Assembly (NCBI RefSeq): GCF_037201975.1
Contig: NZ_CP147520.1
Location: 6,262,001 to 6,326,000 of the forward strand
From: Streptomyces sp. TG1A-60
GTDB taxonomy: Bacteria; Actinomycetota; Actinomycetes; Streptomycetales; Streptomycetaceae
Length of the DNA stretch: 64,000 nt
Direction: 5' to 3'
This document shows positions 8,917 to 16,128 of the stretch, one piece after another (the stretch's first letter is position 1; each line of letters opens with the position of its first letter). The notes under the pieces are model-generated. The model had not been told where the DNA came from, ran no database searches, and worked only from the letters and a program-made list of their open reading frames with translations. Position numbers and translations under genes: made by a program.

Positions 8917-9961
8917 CGGCTGCGAGGCGCTCCCGCACCTCCTCCGCCTCCTTCATGATCCGCTCCACCAGCTCCGCGCACGACGGCAGGTCGTCGATCA
9001 CCCCGGCGACCTGCCCGGACGCCATCACCCCCAGGTCCGTACGGCCGTCCACCATGGCGGACCTGAGCAGCACGGGCGTGTTGGCGGCGAGCAGGACCTG
9101 GCTCCAGGTGAGGTCCTTGCCGTGCCGCAGCGCGAGGCCGTCGCGGACCATGCGGCGCCAGGTGAGGCCGGAGAGCCGCCGGAAGCCGGCCGCGTGGCGT
9201 ACGGCGCGCAGCAGGGCGCGCGTACGGCCGGACGCCTCCAGGGCGTTCACGAACTCCGTGCGGAGCATGCGGTGCGGCAGCCCGTCCACGGCGGTCGTGA
9301 CGGTGACGTCCCTGACCGTCGCCGCCAGATAGCGGGCCTTCACCGCGTCGGGCACGGTCGAGTCCGAGGTGAGCAGGAAGCGTGTGCCCATGGCCACCCC
9401 GGCCGCCCCGAAGGCCAGCGCGGCGAGAAGTCCGCGCCCGTCGTGGAAACCGCCGGCGGCCACGACGGGAATGCCGACGGCGTCCACGACCTGCGGCAGC
9501 AGGACGGTCGTCGCCACCTCGCCCGTGTGCCCGCCGCCCTCGCAGCCCTGCACGACGACCGCGTCCACACCCCACGCGGCCACCTTCTCGGCGTGCCGCC
9601 GGGCGCCGACGGACGGGATCACGACGACGCCCGCGTCCTTGAGCTCGGCGATCAGCTCCCTGGACGGCGCGAGCGCGAAGGACGCCACCCGGACACCCTC
9701 CTCGACGATGATCCGCACCCGTTCCCGCGCGTCCCCCGCGTCCGCCCGCAGGTTCACCCCGAAGGGCAGGCCGCCGGTGCGGGCCTTCACCTCCCGTACG
9801 GCCTCCCGGAGCCTCGCGGGCGTCATCGTCGCGGAGGCCAGGATGCCGAGCGCGCCCGCGTTCGCCGTGGCGGAGACCAGCCGGGGGCCGGCGACCCAGC
9901 CCATGCCGGTCTGGACGATCGGATGGCGGACGCCGACGAGCCGGGTGAGGGCCGTGTCCAT
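8909..9961 (-). CDS. ipdC: Nitronate monooxygenase-family flavoprotein, IpdC-like
   Basis: 350 residues from ATG at 9961 (an open frame continues upstream through ipdB but without a start context). This is an FMN-binding TIM barrel of the 2-nitropropane dioxygenase family: HPIVQTGMGWVAGP at the N-terminus, VVQGCEGGGHTGE at mid-protein and VVAAGGFHDGRG then AMGTRFLLTSD as phosphate-binding loops. Length and place match M. tuberculosis IpdC (Rv3553, about 355 residues), which acts on a HIP-derived CoA thioester. It is last in the echA20-ipdA-ipdB-ipdC operon and starts five bases after ipdB. A true nitronate-oxidising role is less likely in this context. Confidence 0.83.
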   Translation of the reverse strand: MDTALTRLVGVRHPIVQTGMGWVAGPRLVSATANAGALGILASATMTPARLREAVREVKARTGGLPFGVNLRADAGDARERVRIIVEEGVRVASFALAPSRELIAELKDAGVVVIPSVGARRHAEKVAAWGVDAVVVQGCEGGGHTGEVATTVLLPQVVDAVGIPVVAAGGFHDGRGLLAALAFGAAGVAMGTRFLLTSDSTVPDAVKARYLAATVRDVTVTTAVDGLPHRMLRTEFVNALEASGRTRALLRAVRHAAGFRRLSGLTWRRMVRDGLALRHGKDLTWSQVLLAANTPVLLRSAMVDGRTDLGVMASGQVAGVIDDLPSCAELVERIMKEAEEVRERLAAAR

Positions 9962-9966
9962 CCCCG

Positions 9967-10698
9967 CTACCCCCTGACCTCGCGTGCACGGGTGTTCTCC
10001 GGGTCGATCACCTCGCGGATCAGCCTCAGCTCGGCCTCGGTGGGCTCCCGGGTGTACGGCACCTCGTCCGGGACGGCGAGGCCGAAACCGGTCGCCTCCC
10101 CGACCTGCTCGACCGTGACACCCGGATGCAGTGAGGCCAGCCGCATCGAGCGGTCGGGAGTGGCGAAGTCGAAGACGCCGAGGTCGGACACGACGCGGGC
10201 GATGCGGTGGAAGCGGGCGGCGGCCGGATGCTCGGCCACGCGGTCGTAGCCCACCCCGCACACCATGTCGACCTTCTCGACGAAGACCCGCCGCGAGTGC
10301 TTCGGCACCCAGTAACTCGTGGCGTGGTTCACGGTGTTGACGGGGGCGCCGCGCACACCGAGCAGCTGGCGGCGGGGTCGCTCCCAGTCGCCGACGCAGG
10401 AGATGTTCTGGTTGCCGTGGCGGTCGAGCTGGCTCGCGCCCATCATCACGTGCCGCCGGCCGCCCGTGACGAGCGCGAGGTGCCTGCGGTAGGGCAGCCA
10501 GCCCTCCGGCGTGCCGTCGAGACCCACGAGCATGGCCTCGCCGTCGGTCAGCAACAGGTCCGGCGAGAAGGTCCACCTGGCGAGCCGCGCCCCAAGCGAC
10601 GGGATCAGACCCATGGGACTGGCGAGGATCTCCCCCGCCCCCCGCCAGGCCTCGGCACAGGCGATCACGCAGTACTCGGTGCGGGTGACTCCGCTCAT
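9967..10698 (-). CDS. ipdB: CoA-transferase-fold subunit B, IpdB-like ring hydrolase
   Basis: 243 residues from ATG at 10698, which overlaps the ipdA stop by four bases (ATGA). It has the class I CoA-transferase beta-subunit fold, including GASQLDRHGNQNIS and the MVCGVGYD strand. In mycobacteria IpdAB is not a transferase but opens the last carbocycle of the steroid (COCHEA-CoA hydrolase). The classical Glu-Gly catalytic motif of CoA transferases is not evident here, in line with that role. It forms a heteromer with the IpdA-like protein. Confidence 0.84.
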   Translation of the reverse strand: MSGVTRTEYCVIACAEAWRGAGEILASPMGLIPSLGARLARWTFSPDLLLTDGEAMLVGLDGTPEGWLPYRRHLALVTGGRRHVMMGASQLDRHGNQNISCVGDWERPRRQLLGVRGAPVNTVNHATSYWVPKHSRRVFVEKVDMVCGVGYDRVAEHPAAARFHRIARVVSDLGVFDFATPDRSMRLASLHPGVTVEQVGEATGFGLAVPDEVPYTREPTEAELRLIREVIDPENTRAREVRG

Positions 10699-11531
10699 GA
10701 CCCCTCCCTGACCGCCGACTGGTACGCCCCCTCGTCGCCGCTGAGATACCGCGCCGCGAACTGGGGCCAGGGAGTCGTCGCGTACCTCTTCTGGAAGGCC
10801 TCGTCCCGGCCGTAGTCGGGTGCGCAGGAGGTGAAGTGCGCGCCGTTCGGGGCCTCGATCACGCCCGTCACCACATGGCGGCCGACCAGCAGCGTCTGGG
10901 GCGGGGCGTCCTTCGTCAGCTCGGCCGTGTCCACGAGCCGTTCGCAGGAGACGTACGCTGTGTCGGCCGCCTCGCAGAAGAGGTCGTCGAAGTACGGGTC
11001 CGGGCCGAGGTACTGGCCGTTGCCGAGCCGGTCGGCCCGGTTGACGTGCACGAACGCGGCGTCCAGGCGCAGCGCGGGCATGGCGGCGAAGGTCTCTCCG
11101 TCGTCGTACGGCGATGTCACGGTCCGCAGAGCGGGGTTGACCCGCATCACGTCCGAGCCGATCCCCGCCCGTACCGGCAGGAAGGGCAGCCGGTTGGCGG
11201 CGGCACGCAACCCCCACATGAACATCGCCTCGTCGACCTCCATCAGCTCGAAGGCACCCCGCTCGCGTGCGGCGCGGAAGTGCGGTTCGAGGGGGACGGA
11301 GTCGAGGGTGACGAAGGCGGCGACCAGTTTCCGGATGCGTCCGGCGGCGGCGAGCATGCCGATGTCCGGGCCGCCGTACGCAACGACCGTGAGATCGGTG
11401 ATCTCCGACCGGAGCAGCGCTCTCACCAGTGCCATGGGTTTGCGGCGCGAGCCCCAGCCGCCGATGCCGAGGGTCATCCCGCTCGCCAGCCGCGAGACGG
11501 CCTCGTCGGCGGTCATCGTCTTGTCGCTCAC
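10695..11531 (-). CDS. ipdA: CoA-transferase-fold subunit A, IpdA-like ring hydrolase
   Basis: 278 residues from a GTG start directly abutting the stop of the upstream crotonase (TAGGTG). It has the alpha-subunit CoA-transferase fold, with GMTLGIGGWGSRRKP at residues 18-32 binding the CoA pantetheine and LMEVDEAMF at mid-protein. It partners IpdB in hydrolytic opening of the final steroid ring. The gene pair is translationally coupled. A generic succinyl-CoA transferase is the alternative, but the surrounding gene set argues for IpdA. Confidence 0.84.
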   Translation of the reverse strand: MSDKTMTADEAVSRLASGMTLGIGGWGSRRKPMALVRALLRSEITDLTVVAYGGPDIGMLAAAGRIRKLVAAFVTLDSVPLEPHFRAARERGAFELMEVDEAMFMWGLRAAANRLPFLPVRAGIGSDVMRVNPALRTVTSPYDDGETFAAMPALRLDAAFVHVNRADRLGNGQYLGPDPYFDDLFCEAADTAYVSCERLVDTAELTKDAPPQTLLVGRHVVTGVIEAPNGAHFTSCAPDYGRDEAFQKRYATTPWPQFAARYLSGDEGAYQSAVREGS

Positions 11532-12329
11532 CTAGGTCCCCTCATCCCCGGCCTCCCCGCCGTCCTTCCCCGCTGCCCGTCCCCGGTCGTCCCCGGCCCT
11601 CCCGAAGGTGCCGCGGATCTCGTCGGCCACCCCGCTGAGGTTCGCCTCGAAGGTGAAGCCCTGCTCGAATCGGTAGCTGCGGCGGACGTCGACGGGGTCG
11701 ACACCGTTGATCGCGGCCTTGGCCAGCCGGAGCAGCCGACCGTCCTTCGCGGCGATCTCGCGCGCCAACTCCAGCGCTGCGGCGGGCAGTTCGGCGCGCG
11801 GTACGACCCGCCACACCGAACCGTGCGCCCGCAGCTCGGCCGCGCTCGCCGTACGGGAGGTGTAGTACAGCGCGCGCATCAGATGCTGCGGCACCAGCCG
11901 GGCCAGATGGGTCGCCGCACCCAGCGCGCCCCGGTCCAGCTCGGGCAGCCCGAAGGTCGCGTCCTCGCTCGCCACGATCGCGTCCGCGTTGCCCACCAGG
12001 CCGATCCCGCCGCCCAGACAGAACCCCTGCACGGCGGCAACCACCGGCACCGCGCACTCGTACACGGCCGCGAAGGCCTCCGCGCAGCCGTGGTTGGCGC
12101 CGATCAGCGCGCGCTGTCCCGCCGCCTGGATCTCCTTGATGTCCACCCCGGCGTTGAACCCGCGCCCCTCGGCCGCCAGCACCACACACCGCACCTCGGG
12201 ATCGCGGCCCGCGCCGCGCACGGCGTCGGCCAGCTCGAACCACCCGCGCACCGGCAGCGCGTTCACCGGCGGGAAGTCGACCGTGACAGCGGAAATCCCC
12301 TTTTCCGGGGACGAGGTGGAGACACCCAT
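11532..12329 (-). CDS. echA20: Enoyl-CoA hydratase/crotonase, EchA20-like
   Basis: 265 residues from ATG at 12329. A much longer open frame runs upstream but is only the antisense of the two neighbouring dehydrogenases. The crotonase core is clear: GRGFNAGVDIKEIQ (oxyanion hole), FCLGGGIGLVGNADAI and FGLPELDRGALGAATH. EchA20 in mycobacteria opens a ring of HIEC-CoA by a hydrolytic retro-Claisen step. It is the first gene of the four-gene echA20-ipdABC operon, with a palindromic operator 22 bases upstream. The last 20 residues are charged, Gly-rich and probably disordered. Confidence 0.84.
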   Translation of the reverse strand: MGVSTSSPEKGISAVTVDFPPVNALPVRGWFELADAVRGAGRDPEVRCVVLAAEGRGFNAGVDIKEIQAAGQRALIGANHGCAEAFAAVYECAVPVVAAVQGFCLGGGIGLVGNADAIVASEDATFGLPELDRGALGAATHLARLVPQHLMRALYYTSRTASAAELRAHGSVWRVVPRAELPAAALELAREIAAKDGRLLRLAKAAINGVDPVDVRRSYRFEQGFTFEANLSGVADEIRGTFGRAGDDRGRAAGKDGGEAGDEGT

Positions 12330-12347
12330 CAGAGCATCAGCTACCTT

Positions 12348-12368
12348 CCACCTAACGTTTGTTAGGTA
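12348..12368. promoter_or_regulatory. Palindromic operator between the echA20-like and SDR genes
   Basis: CCTAACGTTTGTTAGG at 12351-12366 has six-base arms CCTAAC/GTTAGG. It contains CTAACGTTTG (from 12352), one mismatch from the CAAACGTTTG box repeated at 6172. It lies between two divergent operons of the same catabolic cluster, so one regulator probably controls both promoter regions. Confidence 0.72.
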
Positions 12369-12395
12369 TGTCTCTTGGGTGGAAGGTAGCAGCGG

Positions 12396-13247
12396 ATGCG
12401 GCTCAACGGGAAGCTCGCCGTCGTCACCGGCGGCACACGCGGCGTCGGCGCCGGCATCGCGCGGGCCTTCACCGAAGCCGGCGCCGAGGTCGTGACCTGC
12501 GCCCGCCGCCCGCCCGAAGGGCCCCTCAAAGGCGCCGAGTTCATGCCACTGGACGTACGGGACGCCGGCGCCGTACACCGCTTCTTCGCCGAGCTGCCCC
12601 GCGTGGACGTCCTCGTGAACAACGCCGGCGGCACCCCGTGTCGCCCGCTCGCCGAGACCGACGCCCACCACCACGCCCGCGTCATCGAACTCAACCTCAC
12701 CGCCCCGCTGACCGTCTCCCTCGCCGCCCACGACCACCTCCGGCGGGCCCGGGGCACGATCGTGATGATCGGCAGTGTGAGCGGCAGCCGCCCGTCGCCC
12801 GGCTCGGCGGCGTACGGCGCGGCCAAGGCGGGCCTGGAACACCTGGCGCGCTCGATGGCCGTGGAGTGGGCCCCCGAGATACGCGTCAACACCCTCGTCC
12901 TCGGCATGGTCCGCACGGAACTCGCCCACCTCCACTACGGCGACGAGCACGGCATCGCCGCCGTCGCCCGCACGGTCCCGCTGGGCCGCCTCGCCGCCCC
13001 CGCCGACATCGGCGACGCCGCGGTCTTCCTCGCCTCCGACGCGGCGGCGTACATCACCGGAGCCTCCCTCCTCGTCCACGGCGGCGGAGAACGCCCCGCC
13101 TTCCTCGACGCGGCGACGGTCAACGACGAGCAGCCGACGGCCGGCAAGGAGCAGGCGACACCCGGCAAAGAGCAGTCGCCGACCGACAACGAGCATGCGA
13201 TGCCCGGCAGGGAGCAGGCGACGGCCGACCTGAACCAAAAGGGCTGA
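12396..13247 (+). CDS. Short-chain dehydrogenase, Rv3549c-like, with repeat-rich C-terminal tail
   Basis: 283 residues. It has the Rossmann motif TGGTRGVGAGIA at 11-22, VNNAGG at mid-protein and the catalytic Ser plus Y-x-x-x-K in SAAYGAAKAG. The core ends at HGGGERPAF near residue 240, normal for a 250-260-residue classical SDR. After it comes a 40-residue hydrophilic tail made of imperfect repeats (PTAGKEQATPGKEQ, then MPGREQAT). The tail looks like a recent tandem expansion of coding DNA. The gene matches Rv3549c in position: divergent from echA20 and followed by a second SDR. Confidence 0.8.
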   Translation: MRLNGKLAVVTGGTRGVGAGIARAFTEAGAEVVTCARRPPEGPLKGAEFMPLDVRDAGAVHRFFAELPRVDVLVNNAGGTPCRPLAETDAHHHARVIELNLTAPLTVSLAAHDHLRRARGTIVMIGSVSGSRPSPGSAAYGAAKAGLEHLARSMAVEWAPEIRVNTLVLGMVRTELAHLHYGDEHGIAAVARTVPLGRLAAPADIGDAAVFLASDAAAYITGASLLVHGGGERPAFLDAATVNDEQPTAGKEQATPGKEQSPTDNEHAMPGREQATADLNQKG

Positions 13248-13275
13248 CATGGACAAAGAGAAAAGGGAGACCGTG

Positions 13276-14193
13276 ATGAGCGGTACCGACCGGCTCTGCG
13301 AAGGACGCGTCGTGATCGTGACCGGCGCCGGCCGTGGCCTCGGCCGCGCACACGCGCTCGCCCACGCCGCCGAGGGCGCCCGCGTGGTCGTCAACGACCT
13401 CGGCGTCGGCCTCGACGGCACCCCGCACCCCGACAGCCCGGCCGCCCAAGTCGCCGACGAGATCCGCGCAGGCGGCGGGCAAGCGATCGCCCACGACGGG
13501 GACATCGCCACGACCGACGGCGCCGCCTCCCTCGTCCGCACCGCCCTGGACACGTACGGCCGACTCGACACCCTCGTCAACAACGCCGGCTTCCTCCGCG
13601 ACCGCATGCTCGTCAACCTCGACGAGGACGACTGGGACGCCGTCCTCCGCGTCCACCTCAAGGGCCACTTCCTCCCCCTGAAACACGCCGCCGCGCACTG
13701 GCGCGCCGAGACCAAGGCCGGCCGCACACCCACGGCGAGGATCGTCAACACCAGCAGCGGCGCCGGCCTGCTGGGCTCACTCGGCCAGGGCAACTACAGC
13801 GCCGCCAAGGCCGGCATCGTCGGCCTCACCCTCGTCGCCGCCGCCGAACTGGCCCGCTACGGCGTCCAGGTCAACGCCATCGCCCCCGCGGCGCGCACCA
13901 GAATGACCGAAGGTGTCCTCGCCGAAGCCATGGCCGCGCCCGACGCCGGCTTCGACGCGATGGCCCCGCAGAACGTCTCCCCCCTGGTCGTCTGGCTCGG
14001 CTCCACCGCGAGCACCGGCGTCACCGGCCGCGTCTTCGAGACAGAGGGCGGGCGCATCACCGTCATGGAGGGCTGGCACCCGGGCCCGAGCGCGGACAAG
14101 GGGGCACGCTGGAGCCCGGAGGAAGCGGGGGCGACCGTACGGAAGCTGCTCGCGGAGGCGCGGACACCCGGACCGGTGTACGGGTCCGGGTGA
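13276..14193 (+). CDS. Short-chain dehydrogenase of the multifunctional-enzyme type, Rv3548c-like
   Basis: 305 residues from ATG at 13276, which has GGGAG six bases upstream. An in-frame ATG at 13249 gives nine more residues and is also possible. The Rossmann loop is TGAGRGLGRAHAL, followed by the insertion VNDLGVGLDG typical of the (3R)-hydroxyacyl-CoA dehydrogenase part of peroxisomal MFE-2. The catalytic residues are Ser in NTSSGAGLLG and Y-x-x-x-K in GNYSAAKAG. Mycobacterial Rv3548c has a similar length (304). It is the last gene of this cluster, and a dispersed Streptomyces repeat follows its stop. Confidence 0.82.
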   Translation: MSGTDRLCEGRVVIVTGAGRGLGRAHALAHAAEGARVVVNDLGVGLDGTPHPDSPAAQVADEIRAGGGQAIAHDGDIATTDGAASLVRTALDTYGRLDTLVNNAGFLRDRMLVNLDEDDWDAVLRVHLKGHFLPLKHAAAHWRAETKAGRTPTARIVNTSSGAGLLGSLGQGNYSAAKAGIVGLTLVAAAELARYGVQVNAIAPAARTRMTEGVLAEAMAAPDAGFDAMAPQNVSPLVVWLGSTASTGVTGRVFETEGGRITVMEGWHPGPSADKGARWSPEEAGATVRKLLAEARTPGPVYGSG

Positions 14194-14209
14194 ACAGGCG
14201 GCCAAAGCT

Positions 14210-14238
14210 CTTTCAGGGGCGCGGGCAACCGCGCGACC
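14210..14238. repeat. Dispersed Streptomyces intergenic repeat, copy 1
   Basis: TTTCAGGGGCGCGGGCAACC followed by GCGCGACC. A near-identical copy (CTTCAGGGGCGCGGGGAACC then GCGCGAC) lies at 62317-62343. From memory this motif is scattered through many Streptomyces chromosomes, next to gene ends. GCGCGG and CCGCGC can pair. Confidence 0.6.
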
Positions 14239-14320
14239 AACCACGACGAACCCGCACCCGCCGAACGCACCGCGCCCCCACCCCCTCACGCGCCCAACAG
14301 CCCACCCGCGCCCGAGAGAC

Positions 14321-15217
14321 CTACGTGTCACACTCCAGAACCGTCCGGCACAACCCGCACCGCGCCCGGACCCGCCCCCGAACCGGCACCCTGATCCGCT
14401 GATGACACGTCGGACAAGGAAACGACACCCGCAGCGGCCCCCGCCCCTCGGACGTGAACACATACGCCACCCCCGACGCCGGCGAGGCCGACCGCAGGTC
14501 CTGCGCATGGCGCCGATCCCGCGCGTACCGCCGCCGCCCGGCCCACCCCGCCGAGGTCATCGGCGGCTGCTGCTCGTCCCGGCGAGCCCGCGCACGGCCC
14601 TGCGCGTACGCGGAATACGCCTGGGCACTGGTGAACCAGACCGAAGGGTCCTCCCCGAACAACCGCGCCCGCTTGGCCAGCACGTACCCGAACTCCTCCG
14701 GCGTCAGATACCCCAGCTTCTGCGACGACGCGGCGTCCTCCCGGTACGCGTCCAACAGCAGCCATCCCGCCCCCAGATACGTCGCCGCCGTGTCCGTGAG
14801 GATCTCGTTCTCGCGGGTGCCGGGAAAGGACAACCCGAGGCGGTGCAGACAGACATGCATGACCTCGTGGGCGAGGGCGGCCCCGATGTCTCTGCGATGT
14901 GTGCGGAAGCGGTCGTTGAGCTCGACGAAGTACTCGGGCCCGGCCGCCAGCTCGACATGCGCCGCGTGGGTCATCTCCCGGAACCCGACGATCAACCGGG
15001 CGTCCGGCAGCCGATAGTGCCGCACCAGCTCACGAGCCACCCGCTGAGCACCCAGATGGAGATCGTCCGTGTCGCAGAACGCCACGTCGACCGGGGCCAC
15101 ACTGGTGGCGAAGGTCTGGATCGTGTCGTACGACAGCCGTTTGTACAGCGCGGTGATCGACGCCCGCACGGTGTCCAGGTGCGGGAAGCCGTGCTCGACA
15201 GGTCCGCCGTTCGCCAC
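14321..15217 (-). CDS. HExxH zinc metalloprotease-like protein with C-terminal zinc ribbon
   Basis: 298 residues from GTG at 15217, with a G-rich site upstream. The centre has the zincin motif H117-E-V-M-H121 followed by CLHRLG, and an acidic ENEILTDTAATYLG stretch that may give the third metal ligand. The C-terminus (about 268-297) has two C-x-x-C pairs (CPTC, CGLC), a zinc ribbon. There is no signal peptide, so it is cytosolic. No named family is recognised. It is divergent from the chorismate mutase gene. Confidence 0.7.
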   Translation of the reverse strand: MANGGPVEHGFPHLDTVRASITALYKRLSYDTIQTFATSVAPVDVAFCDTDDLHLGAQRVARELVRHYRLPDARLIVGFREMTHAAHVELAAGPEYFVELNDRFRTHRRDIGAALAHEVMHVCLHRLGLSFPGTRENEILTDTAATYLGAGWLLLDAYREDAASSQKLGYLTPEEFGYVLAKRARLFGEDPSVWFTSAQAYSAYAQGRARARRDEQQPPMTSAGWAGRRRYARDRRHAQDLRSASPASGVAYVFTSEGRGPLRVSFPCPTCHQRIRVPVRGRVRARCGLCRTVLECDT

Positions 15218-15352
15218 GTCCGTACCCCCAAAGACGCCTCGATACGTCCACTCTAAGGCGGTGCGCACGGATCCTCGCCGACAGCCGCACCGGGCACCGC
15301 GCGCAGGCGGGCGGGGCGGGCGACGCACCGTCGGCGCCGTAGGGTGACAACC

Positions 15353-15751
15353 ATGACCACCAGCAACACCGACGAGGCGAACACCACCACGAACGCGCCG
15401 GACGCCGAGGTCGACGCGCGGGTACGGGCGGAACTCACACGCCTGCGGGACAGCATCGACAACATCGACGCCGCCGTCGTCCACATGCTCGCCGAACGCT
15501 TCAAGTGCACCCAGCGGGTCGGCCACCTCAAGGCCGCACACCGCCTCCCCGCCGCCGACCCCGGCCGCGAGGCACAACAGATCGACCGGCTGCGCGGGCT
15601 CGCCGAAAGCGCCAAGCTGGACCCGGCGTTCGCGGAGAAGCTGCTCAACTTCATCATCGCCGAGGTCATCCGGCACCACGAACGCATCGCGGACGGCGCA
15701 CTGGACGGCACGACCGGCACGACCGCCACAGCACCCGACGCAGGGGAGTGA
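15353..15751 (+). CDS. Chorismate mutase, AroQ type
   Basis: 132 residues from ATG at 15353. This is the all-helical AroQ fold: LRDSIDNIDAAVVHMLAERF (helix 1 with catalytic Arg), KCTQRVGHLK with the active-site Arg/Lys, then a helix with AEKLLNFIIAEVIRHHE. It converts chorismate to prephenate for Phe/Tyr synthesis in the cytosol. The first 20 residues are Thr/Asn-rich and probably disordered. A similar stand-alone chorismate mutase is usual in Streptomyces. Confidence 0.92.
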   Translation: MTTSNTDEANTTTNAPDAEVDARVRAELTRLRDSIDNIDAAVVHMLAERFKCTQRVGHLKAAHRLPAADPGREAQQIDRLRGLAESAKLDPAFAEKLLNFIIAEVIRHHERIADGALDGTTGTTATAPDAGE

Positions 15752-16119
15752 CATCGAGTCCTCCAGAGGCATCCCGCGCGAGCACTCCTAGCCAGGAAAC
15801 GGCTACCCACAGCGAGAAACCGGGGGTCCGGGCGACCGATCGCGCACCACCCCACCACGAGCCGACGGTCCCCGACGTCCGCATGTCCGCCGCCTACCGC
15901 CTCCGCGTCGCCGACCTCGTCACGAAACCCGCCGCCCCATGGCCCCCGCCCAACGGGCTACAGGCGACGGAACACCAGGACAGCGGCCGTGTCCCCGCGC
16001 GGCCCGCGGGCGCGAAGAACCGGGCACAGGCCGCACACGGCCGGGCAAACGGCGCGCACGACCGGACATAGGTCGCGTACCAGGCCCGCCCCTGTCCCGT
16101 GCCCAGGGCATCAGGCAGC
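15752..16119. other. Intergenic stretch without a supported gene
   Basis: About 370 bases between chorismate mutase and pepN. Open frames exist on both strands, but none has a recognisable domain or a good ribosome binding site. No clear promoter or terminator is visible. Confidence 0.5.
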
Positions 16120-16128
16120 ATGTCCCTC

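Noticed and set aside
11532..13793. Extended echA20 reading frame of about 750 codons
   Set aside because: The upstream part is antisense to the two dehydrogenase genes. The crotonase domain and a promoter-proximal operator support the ATG at 12329.
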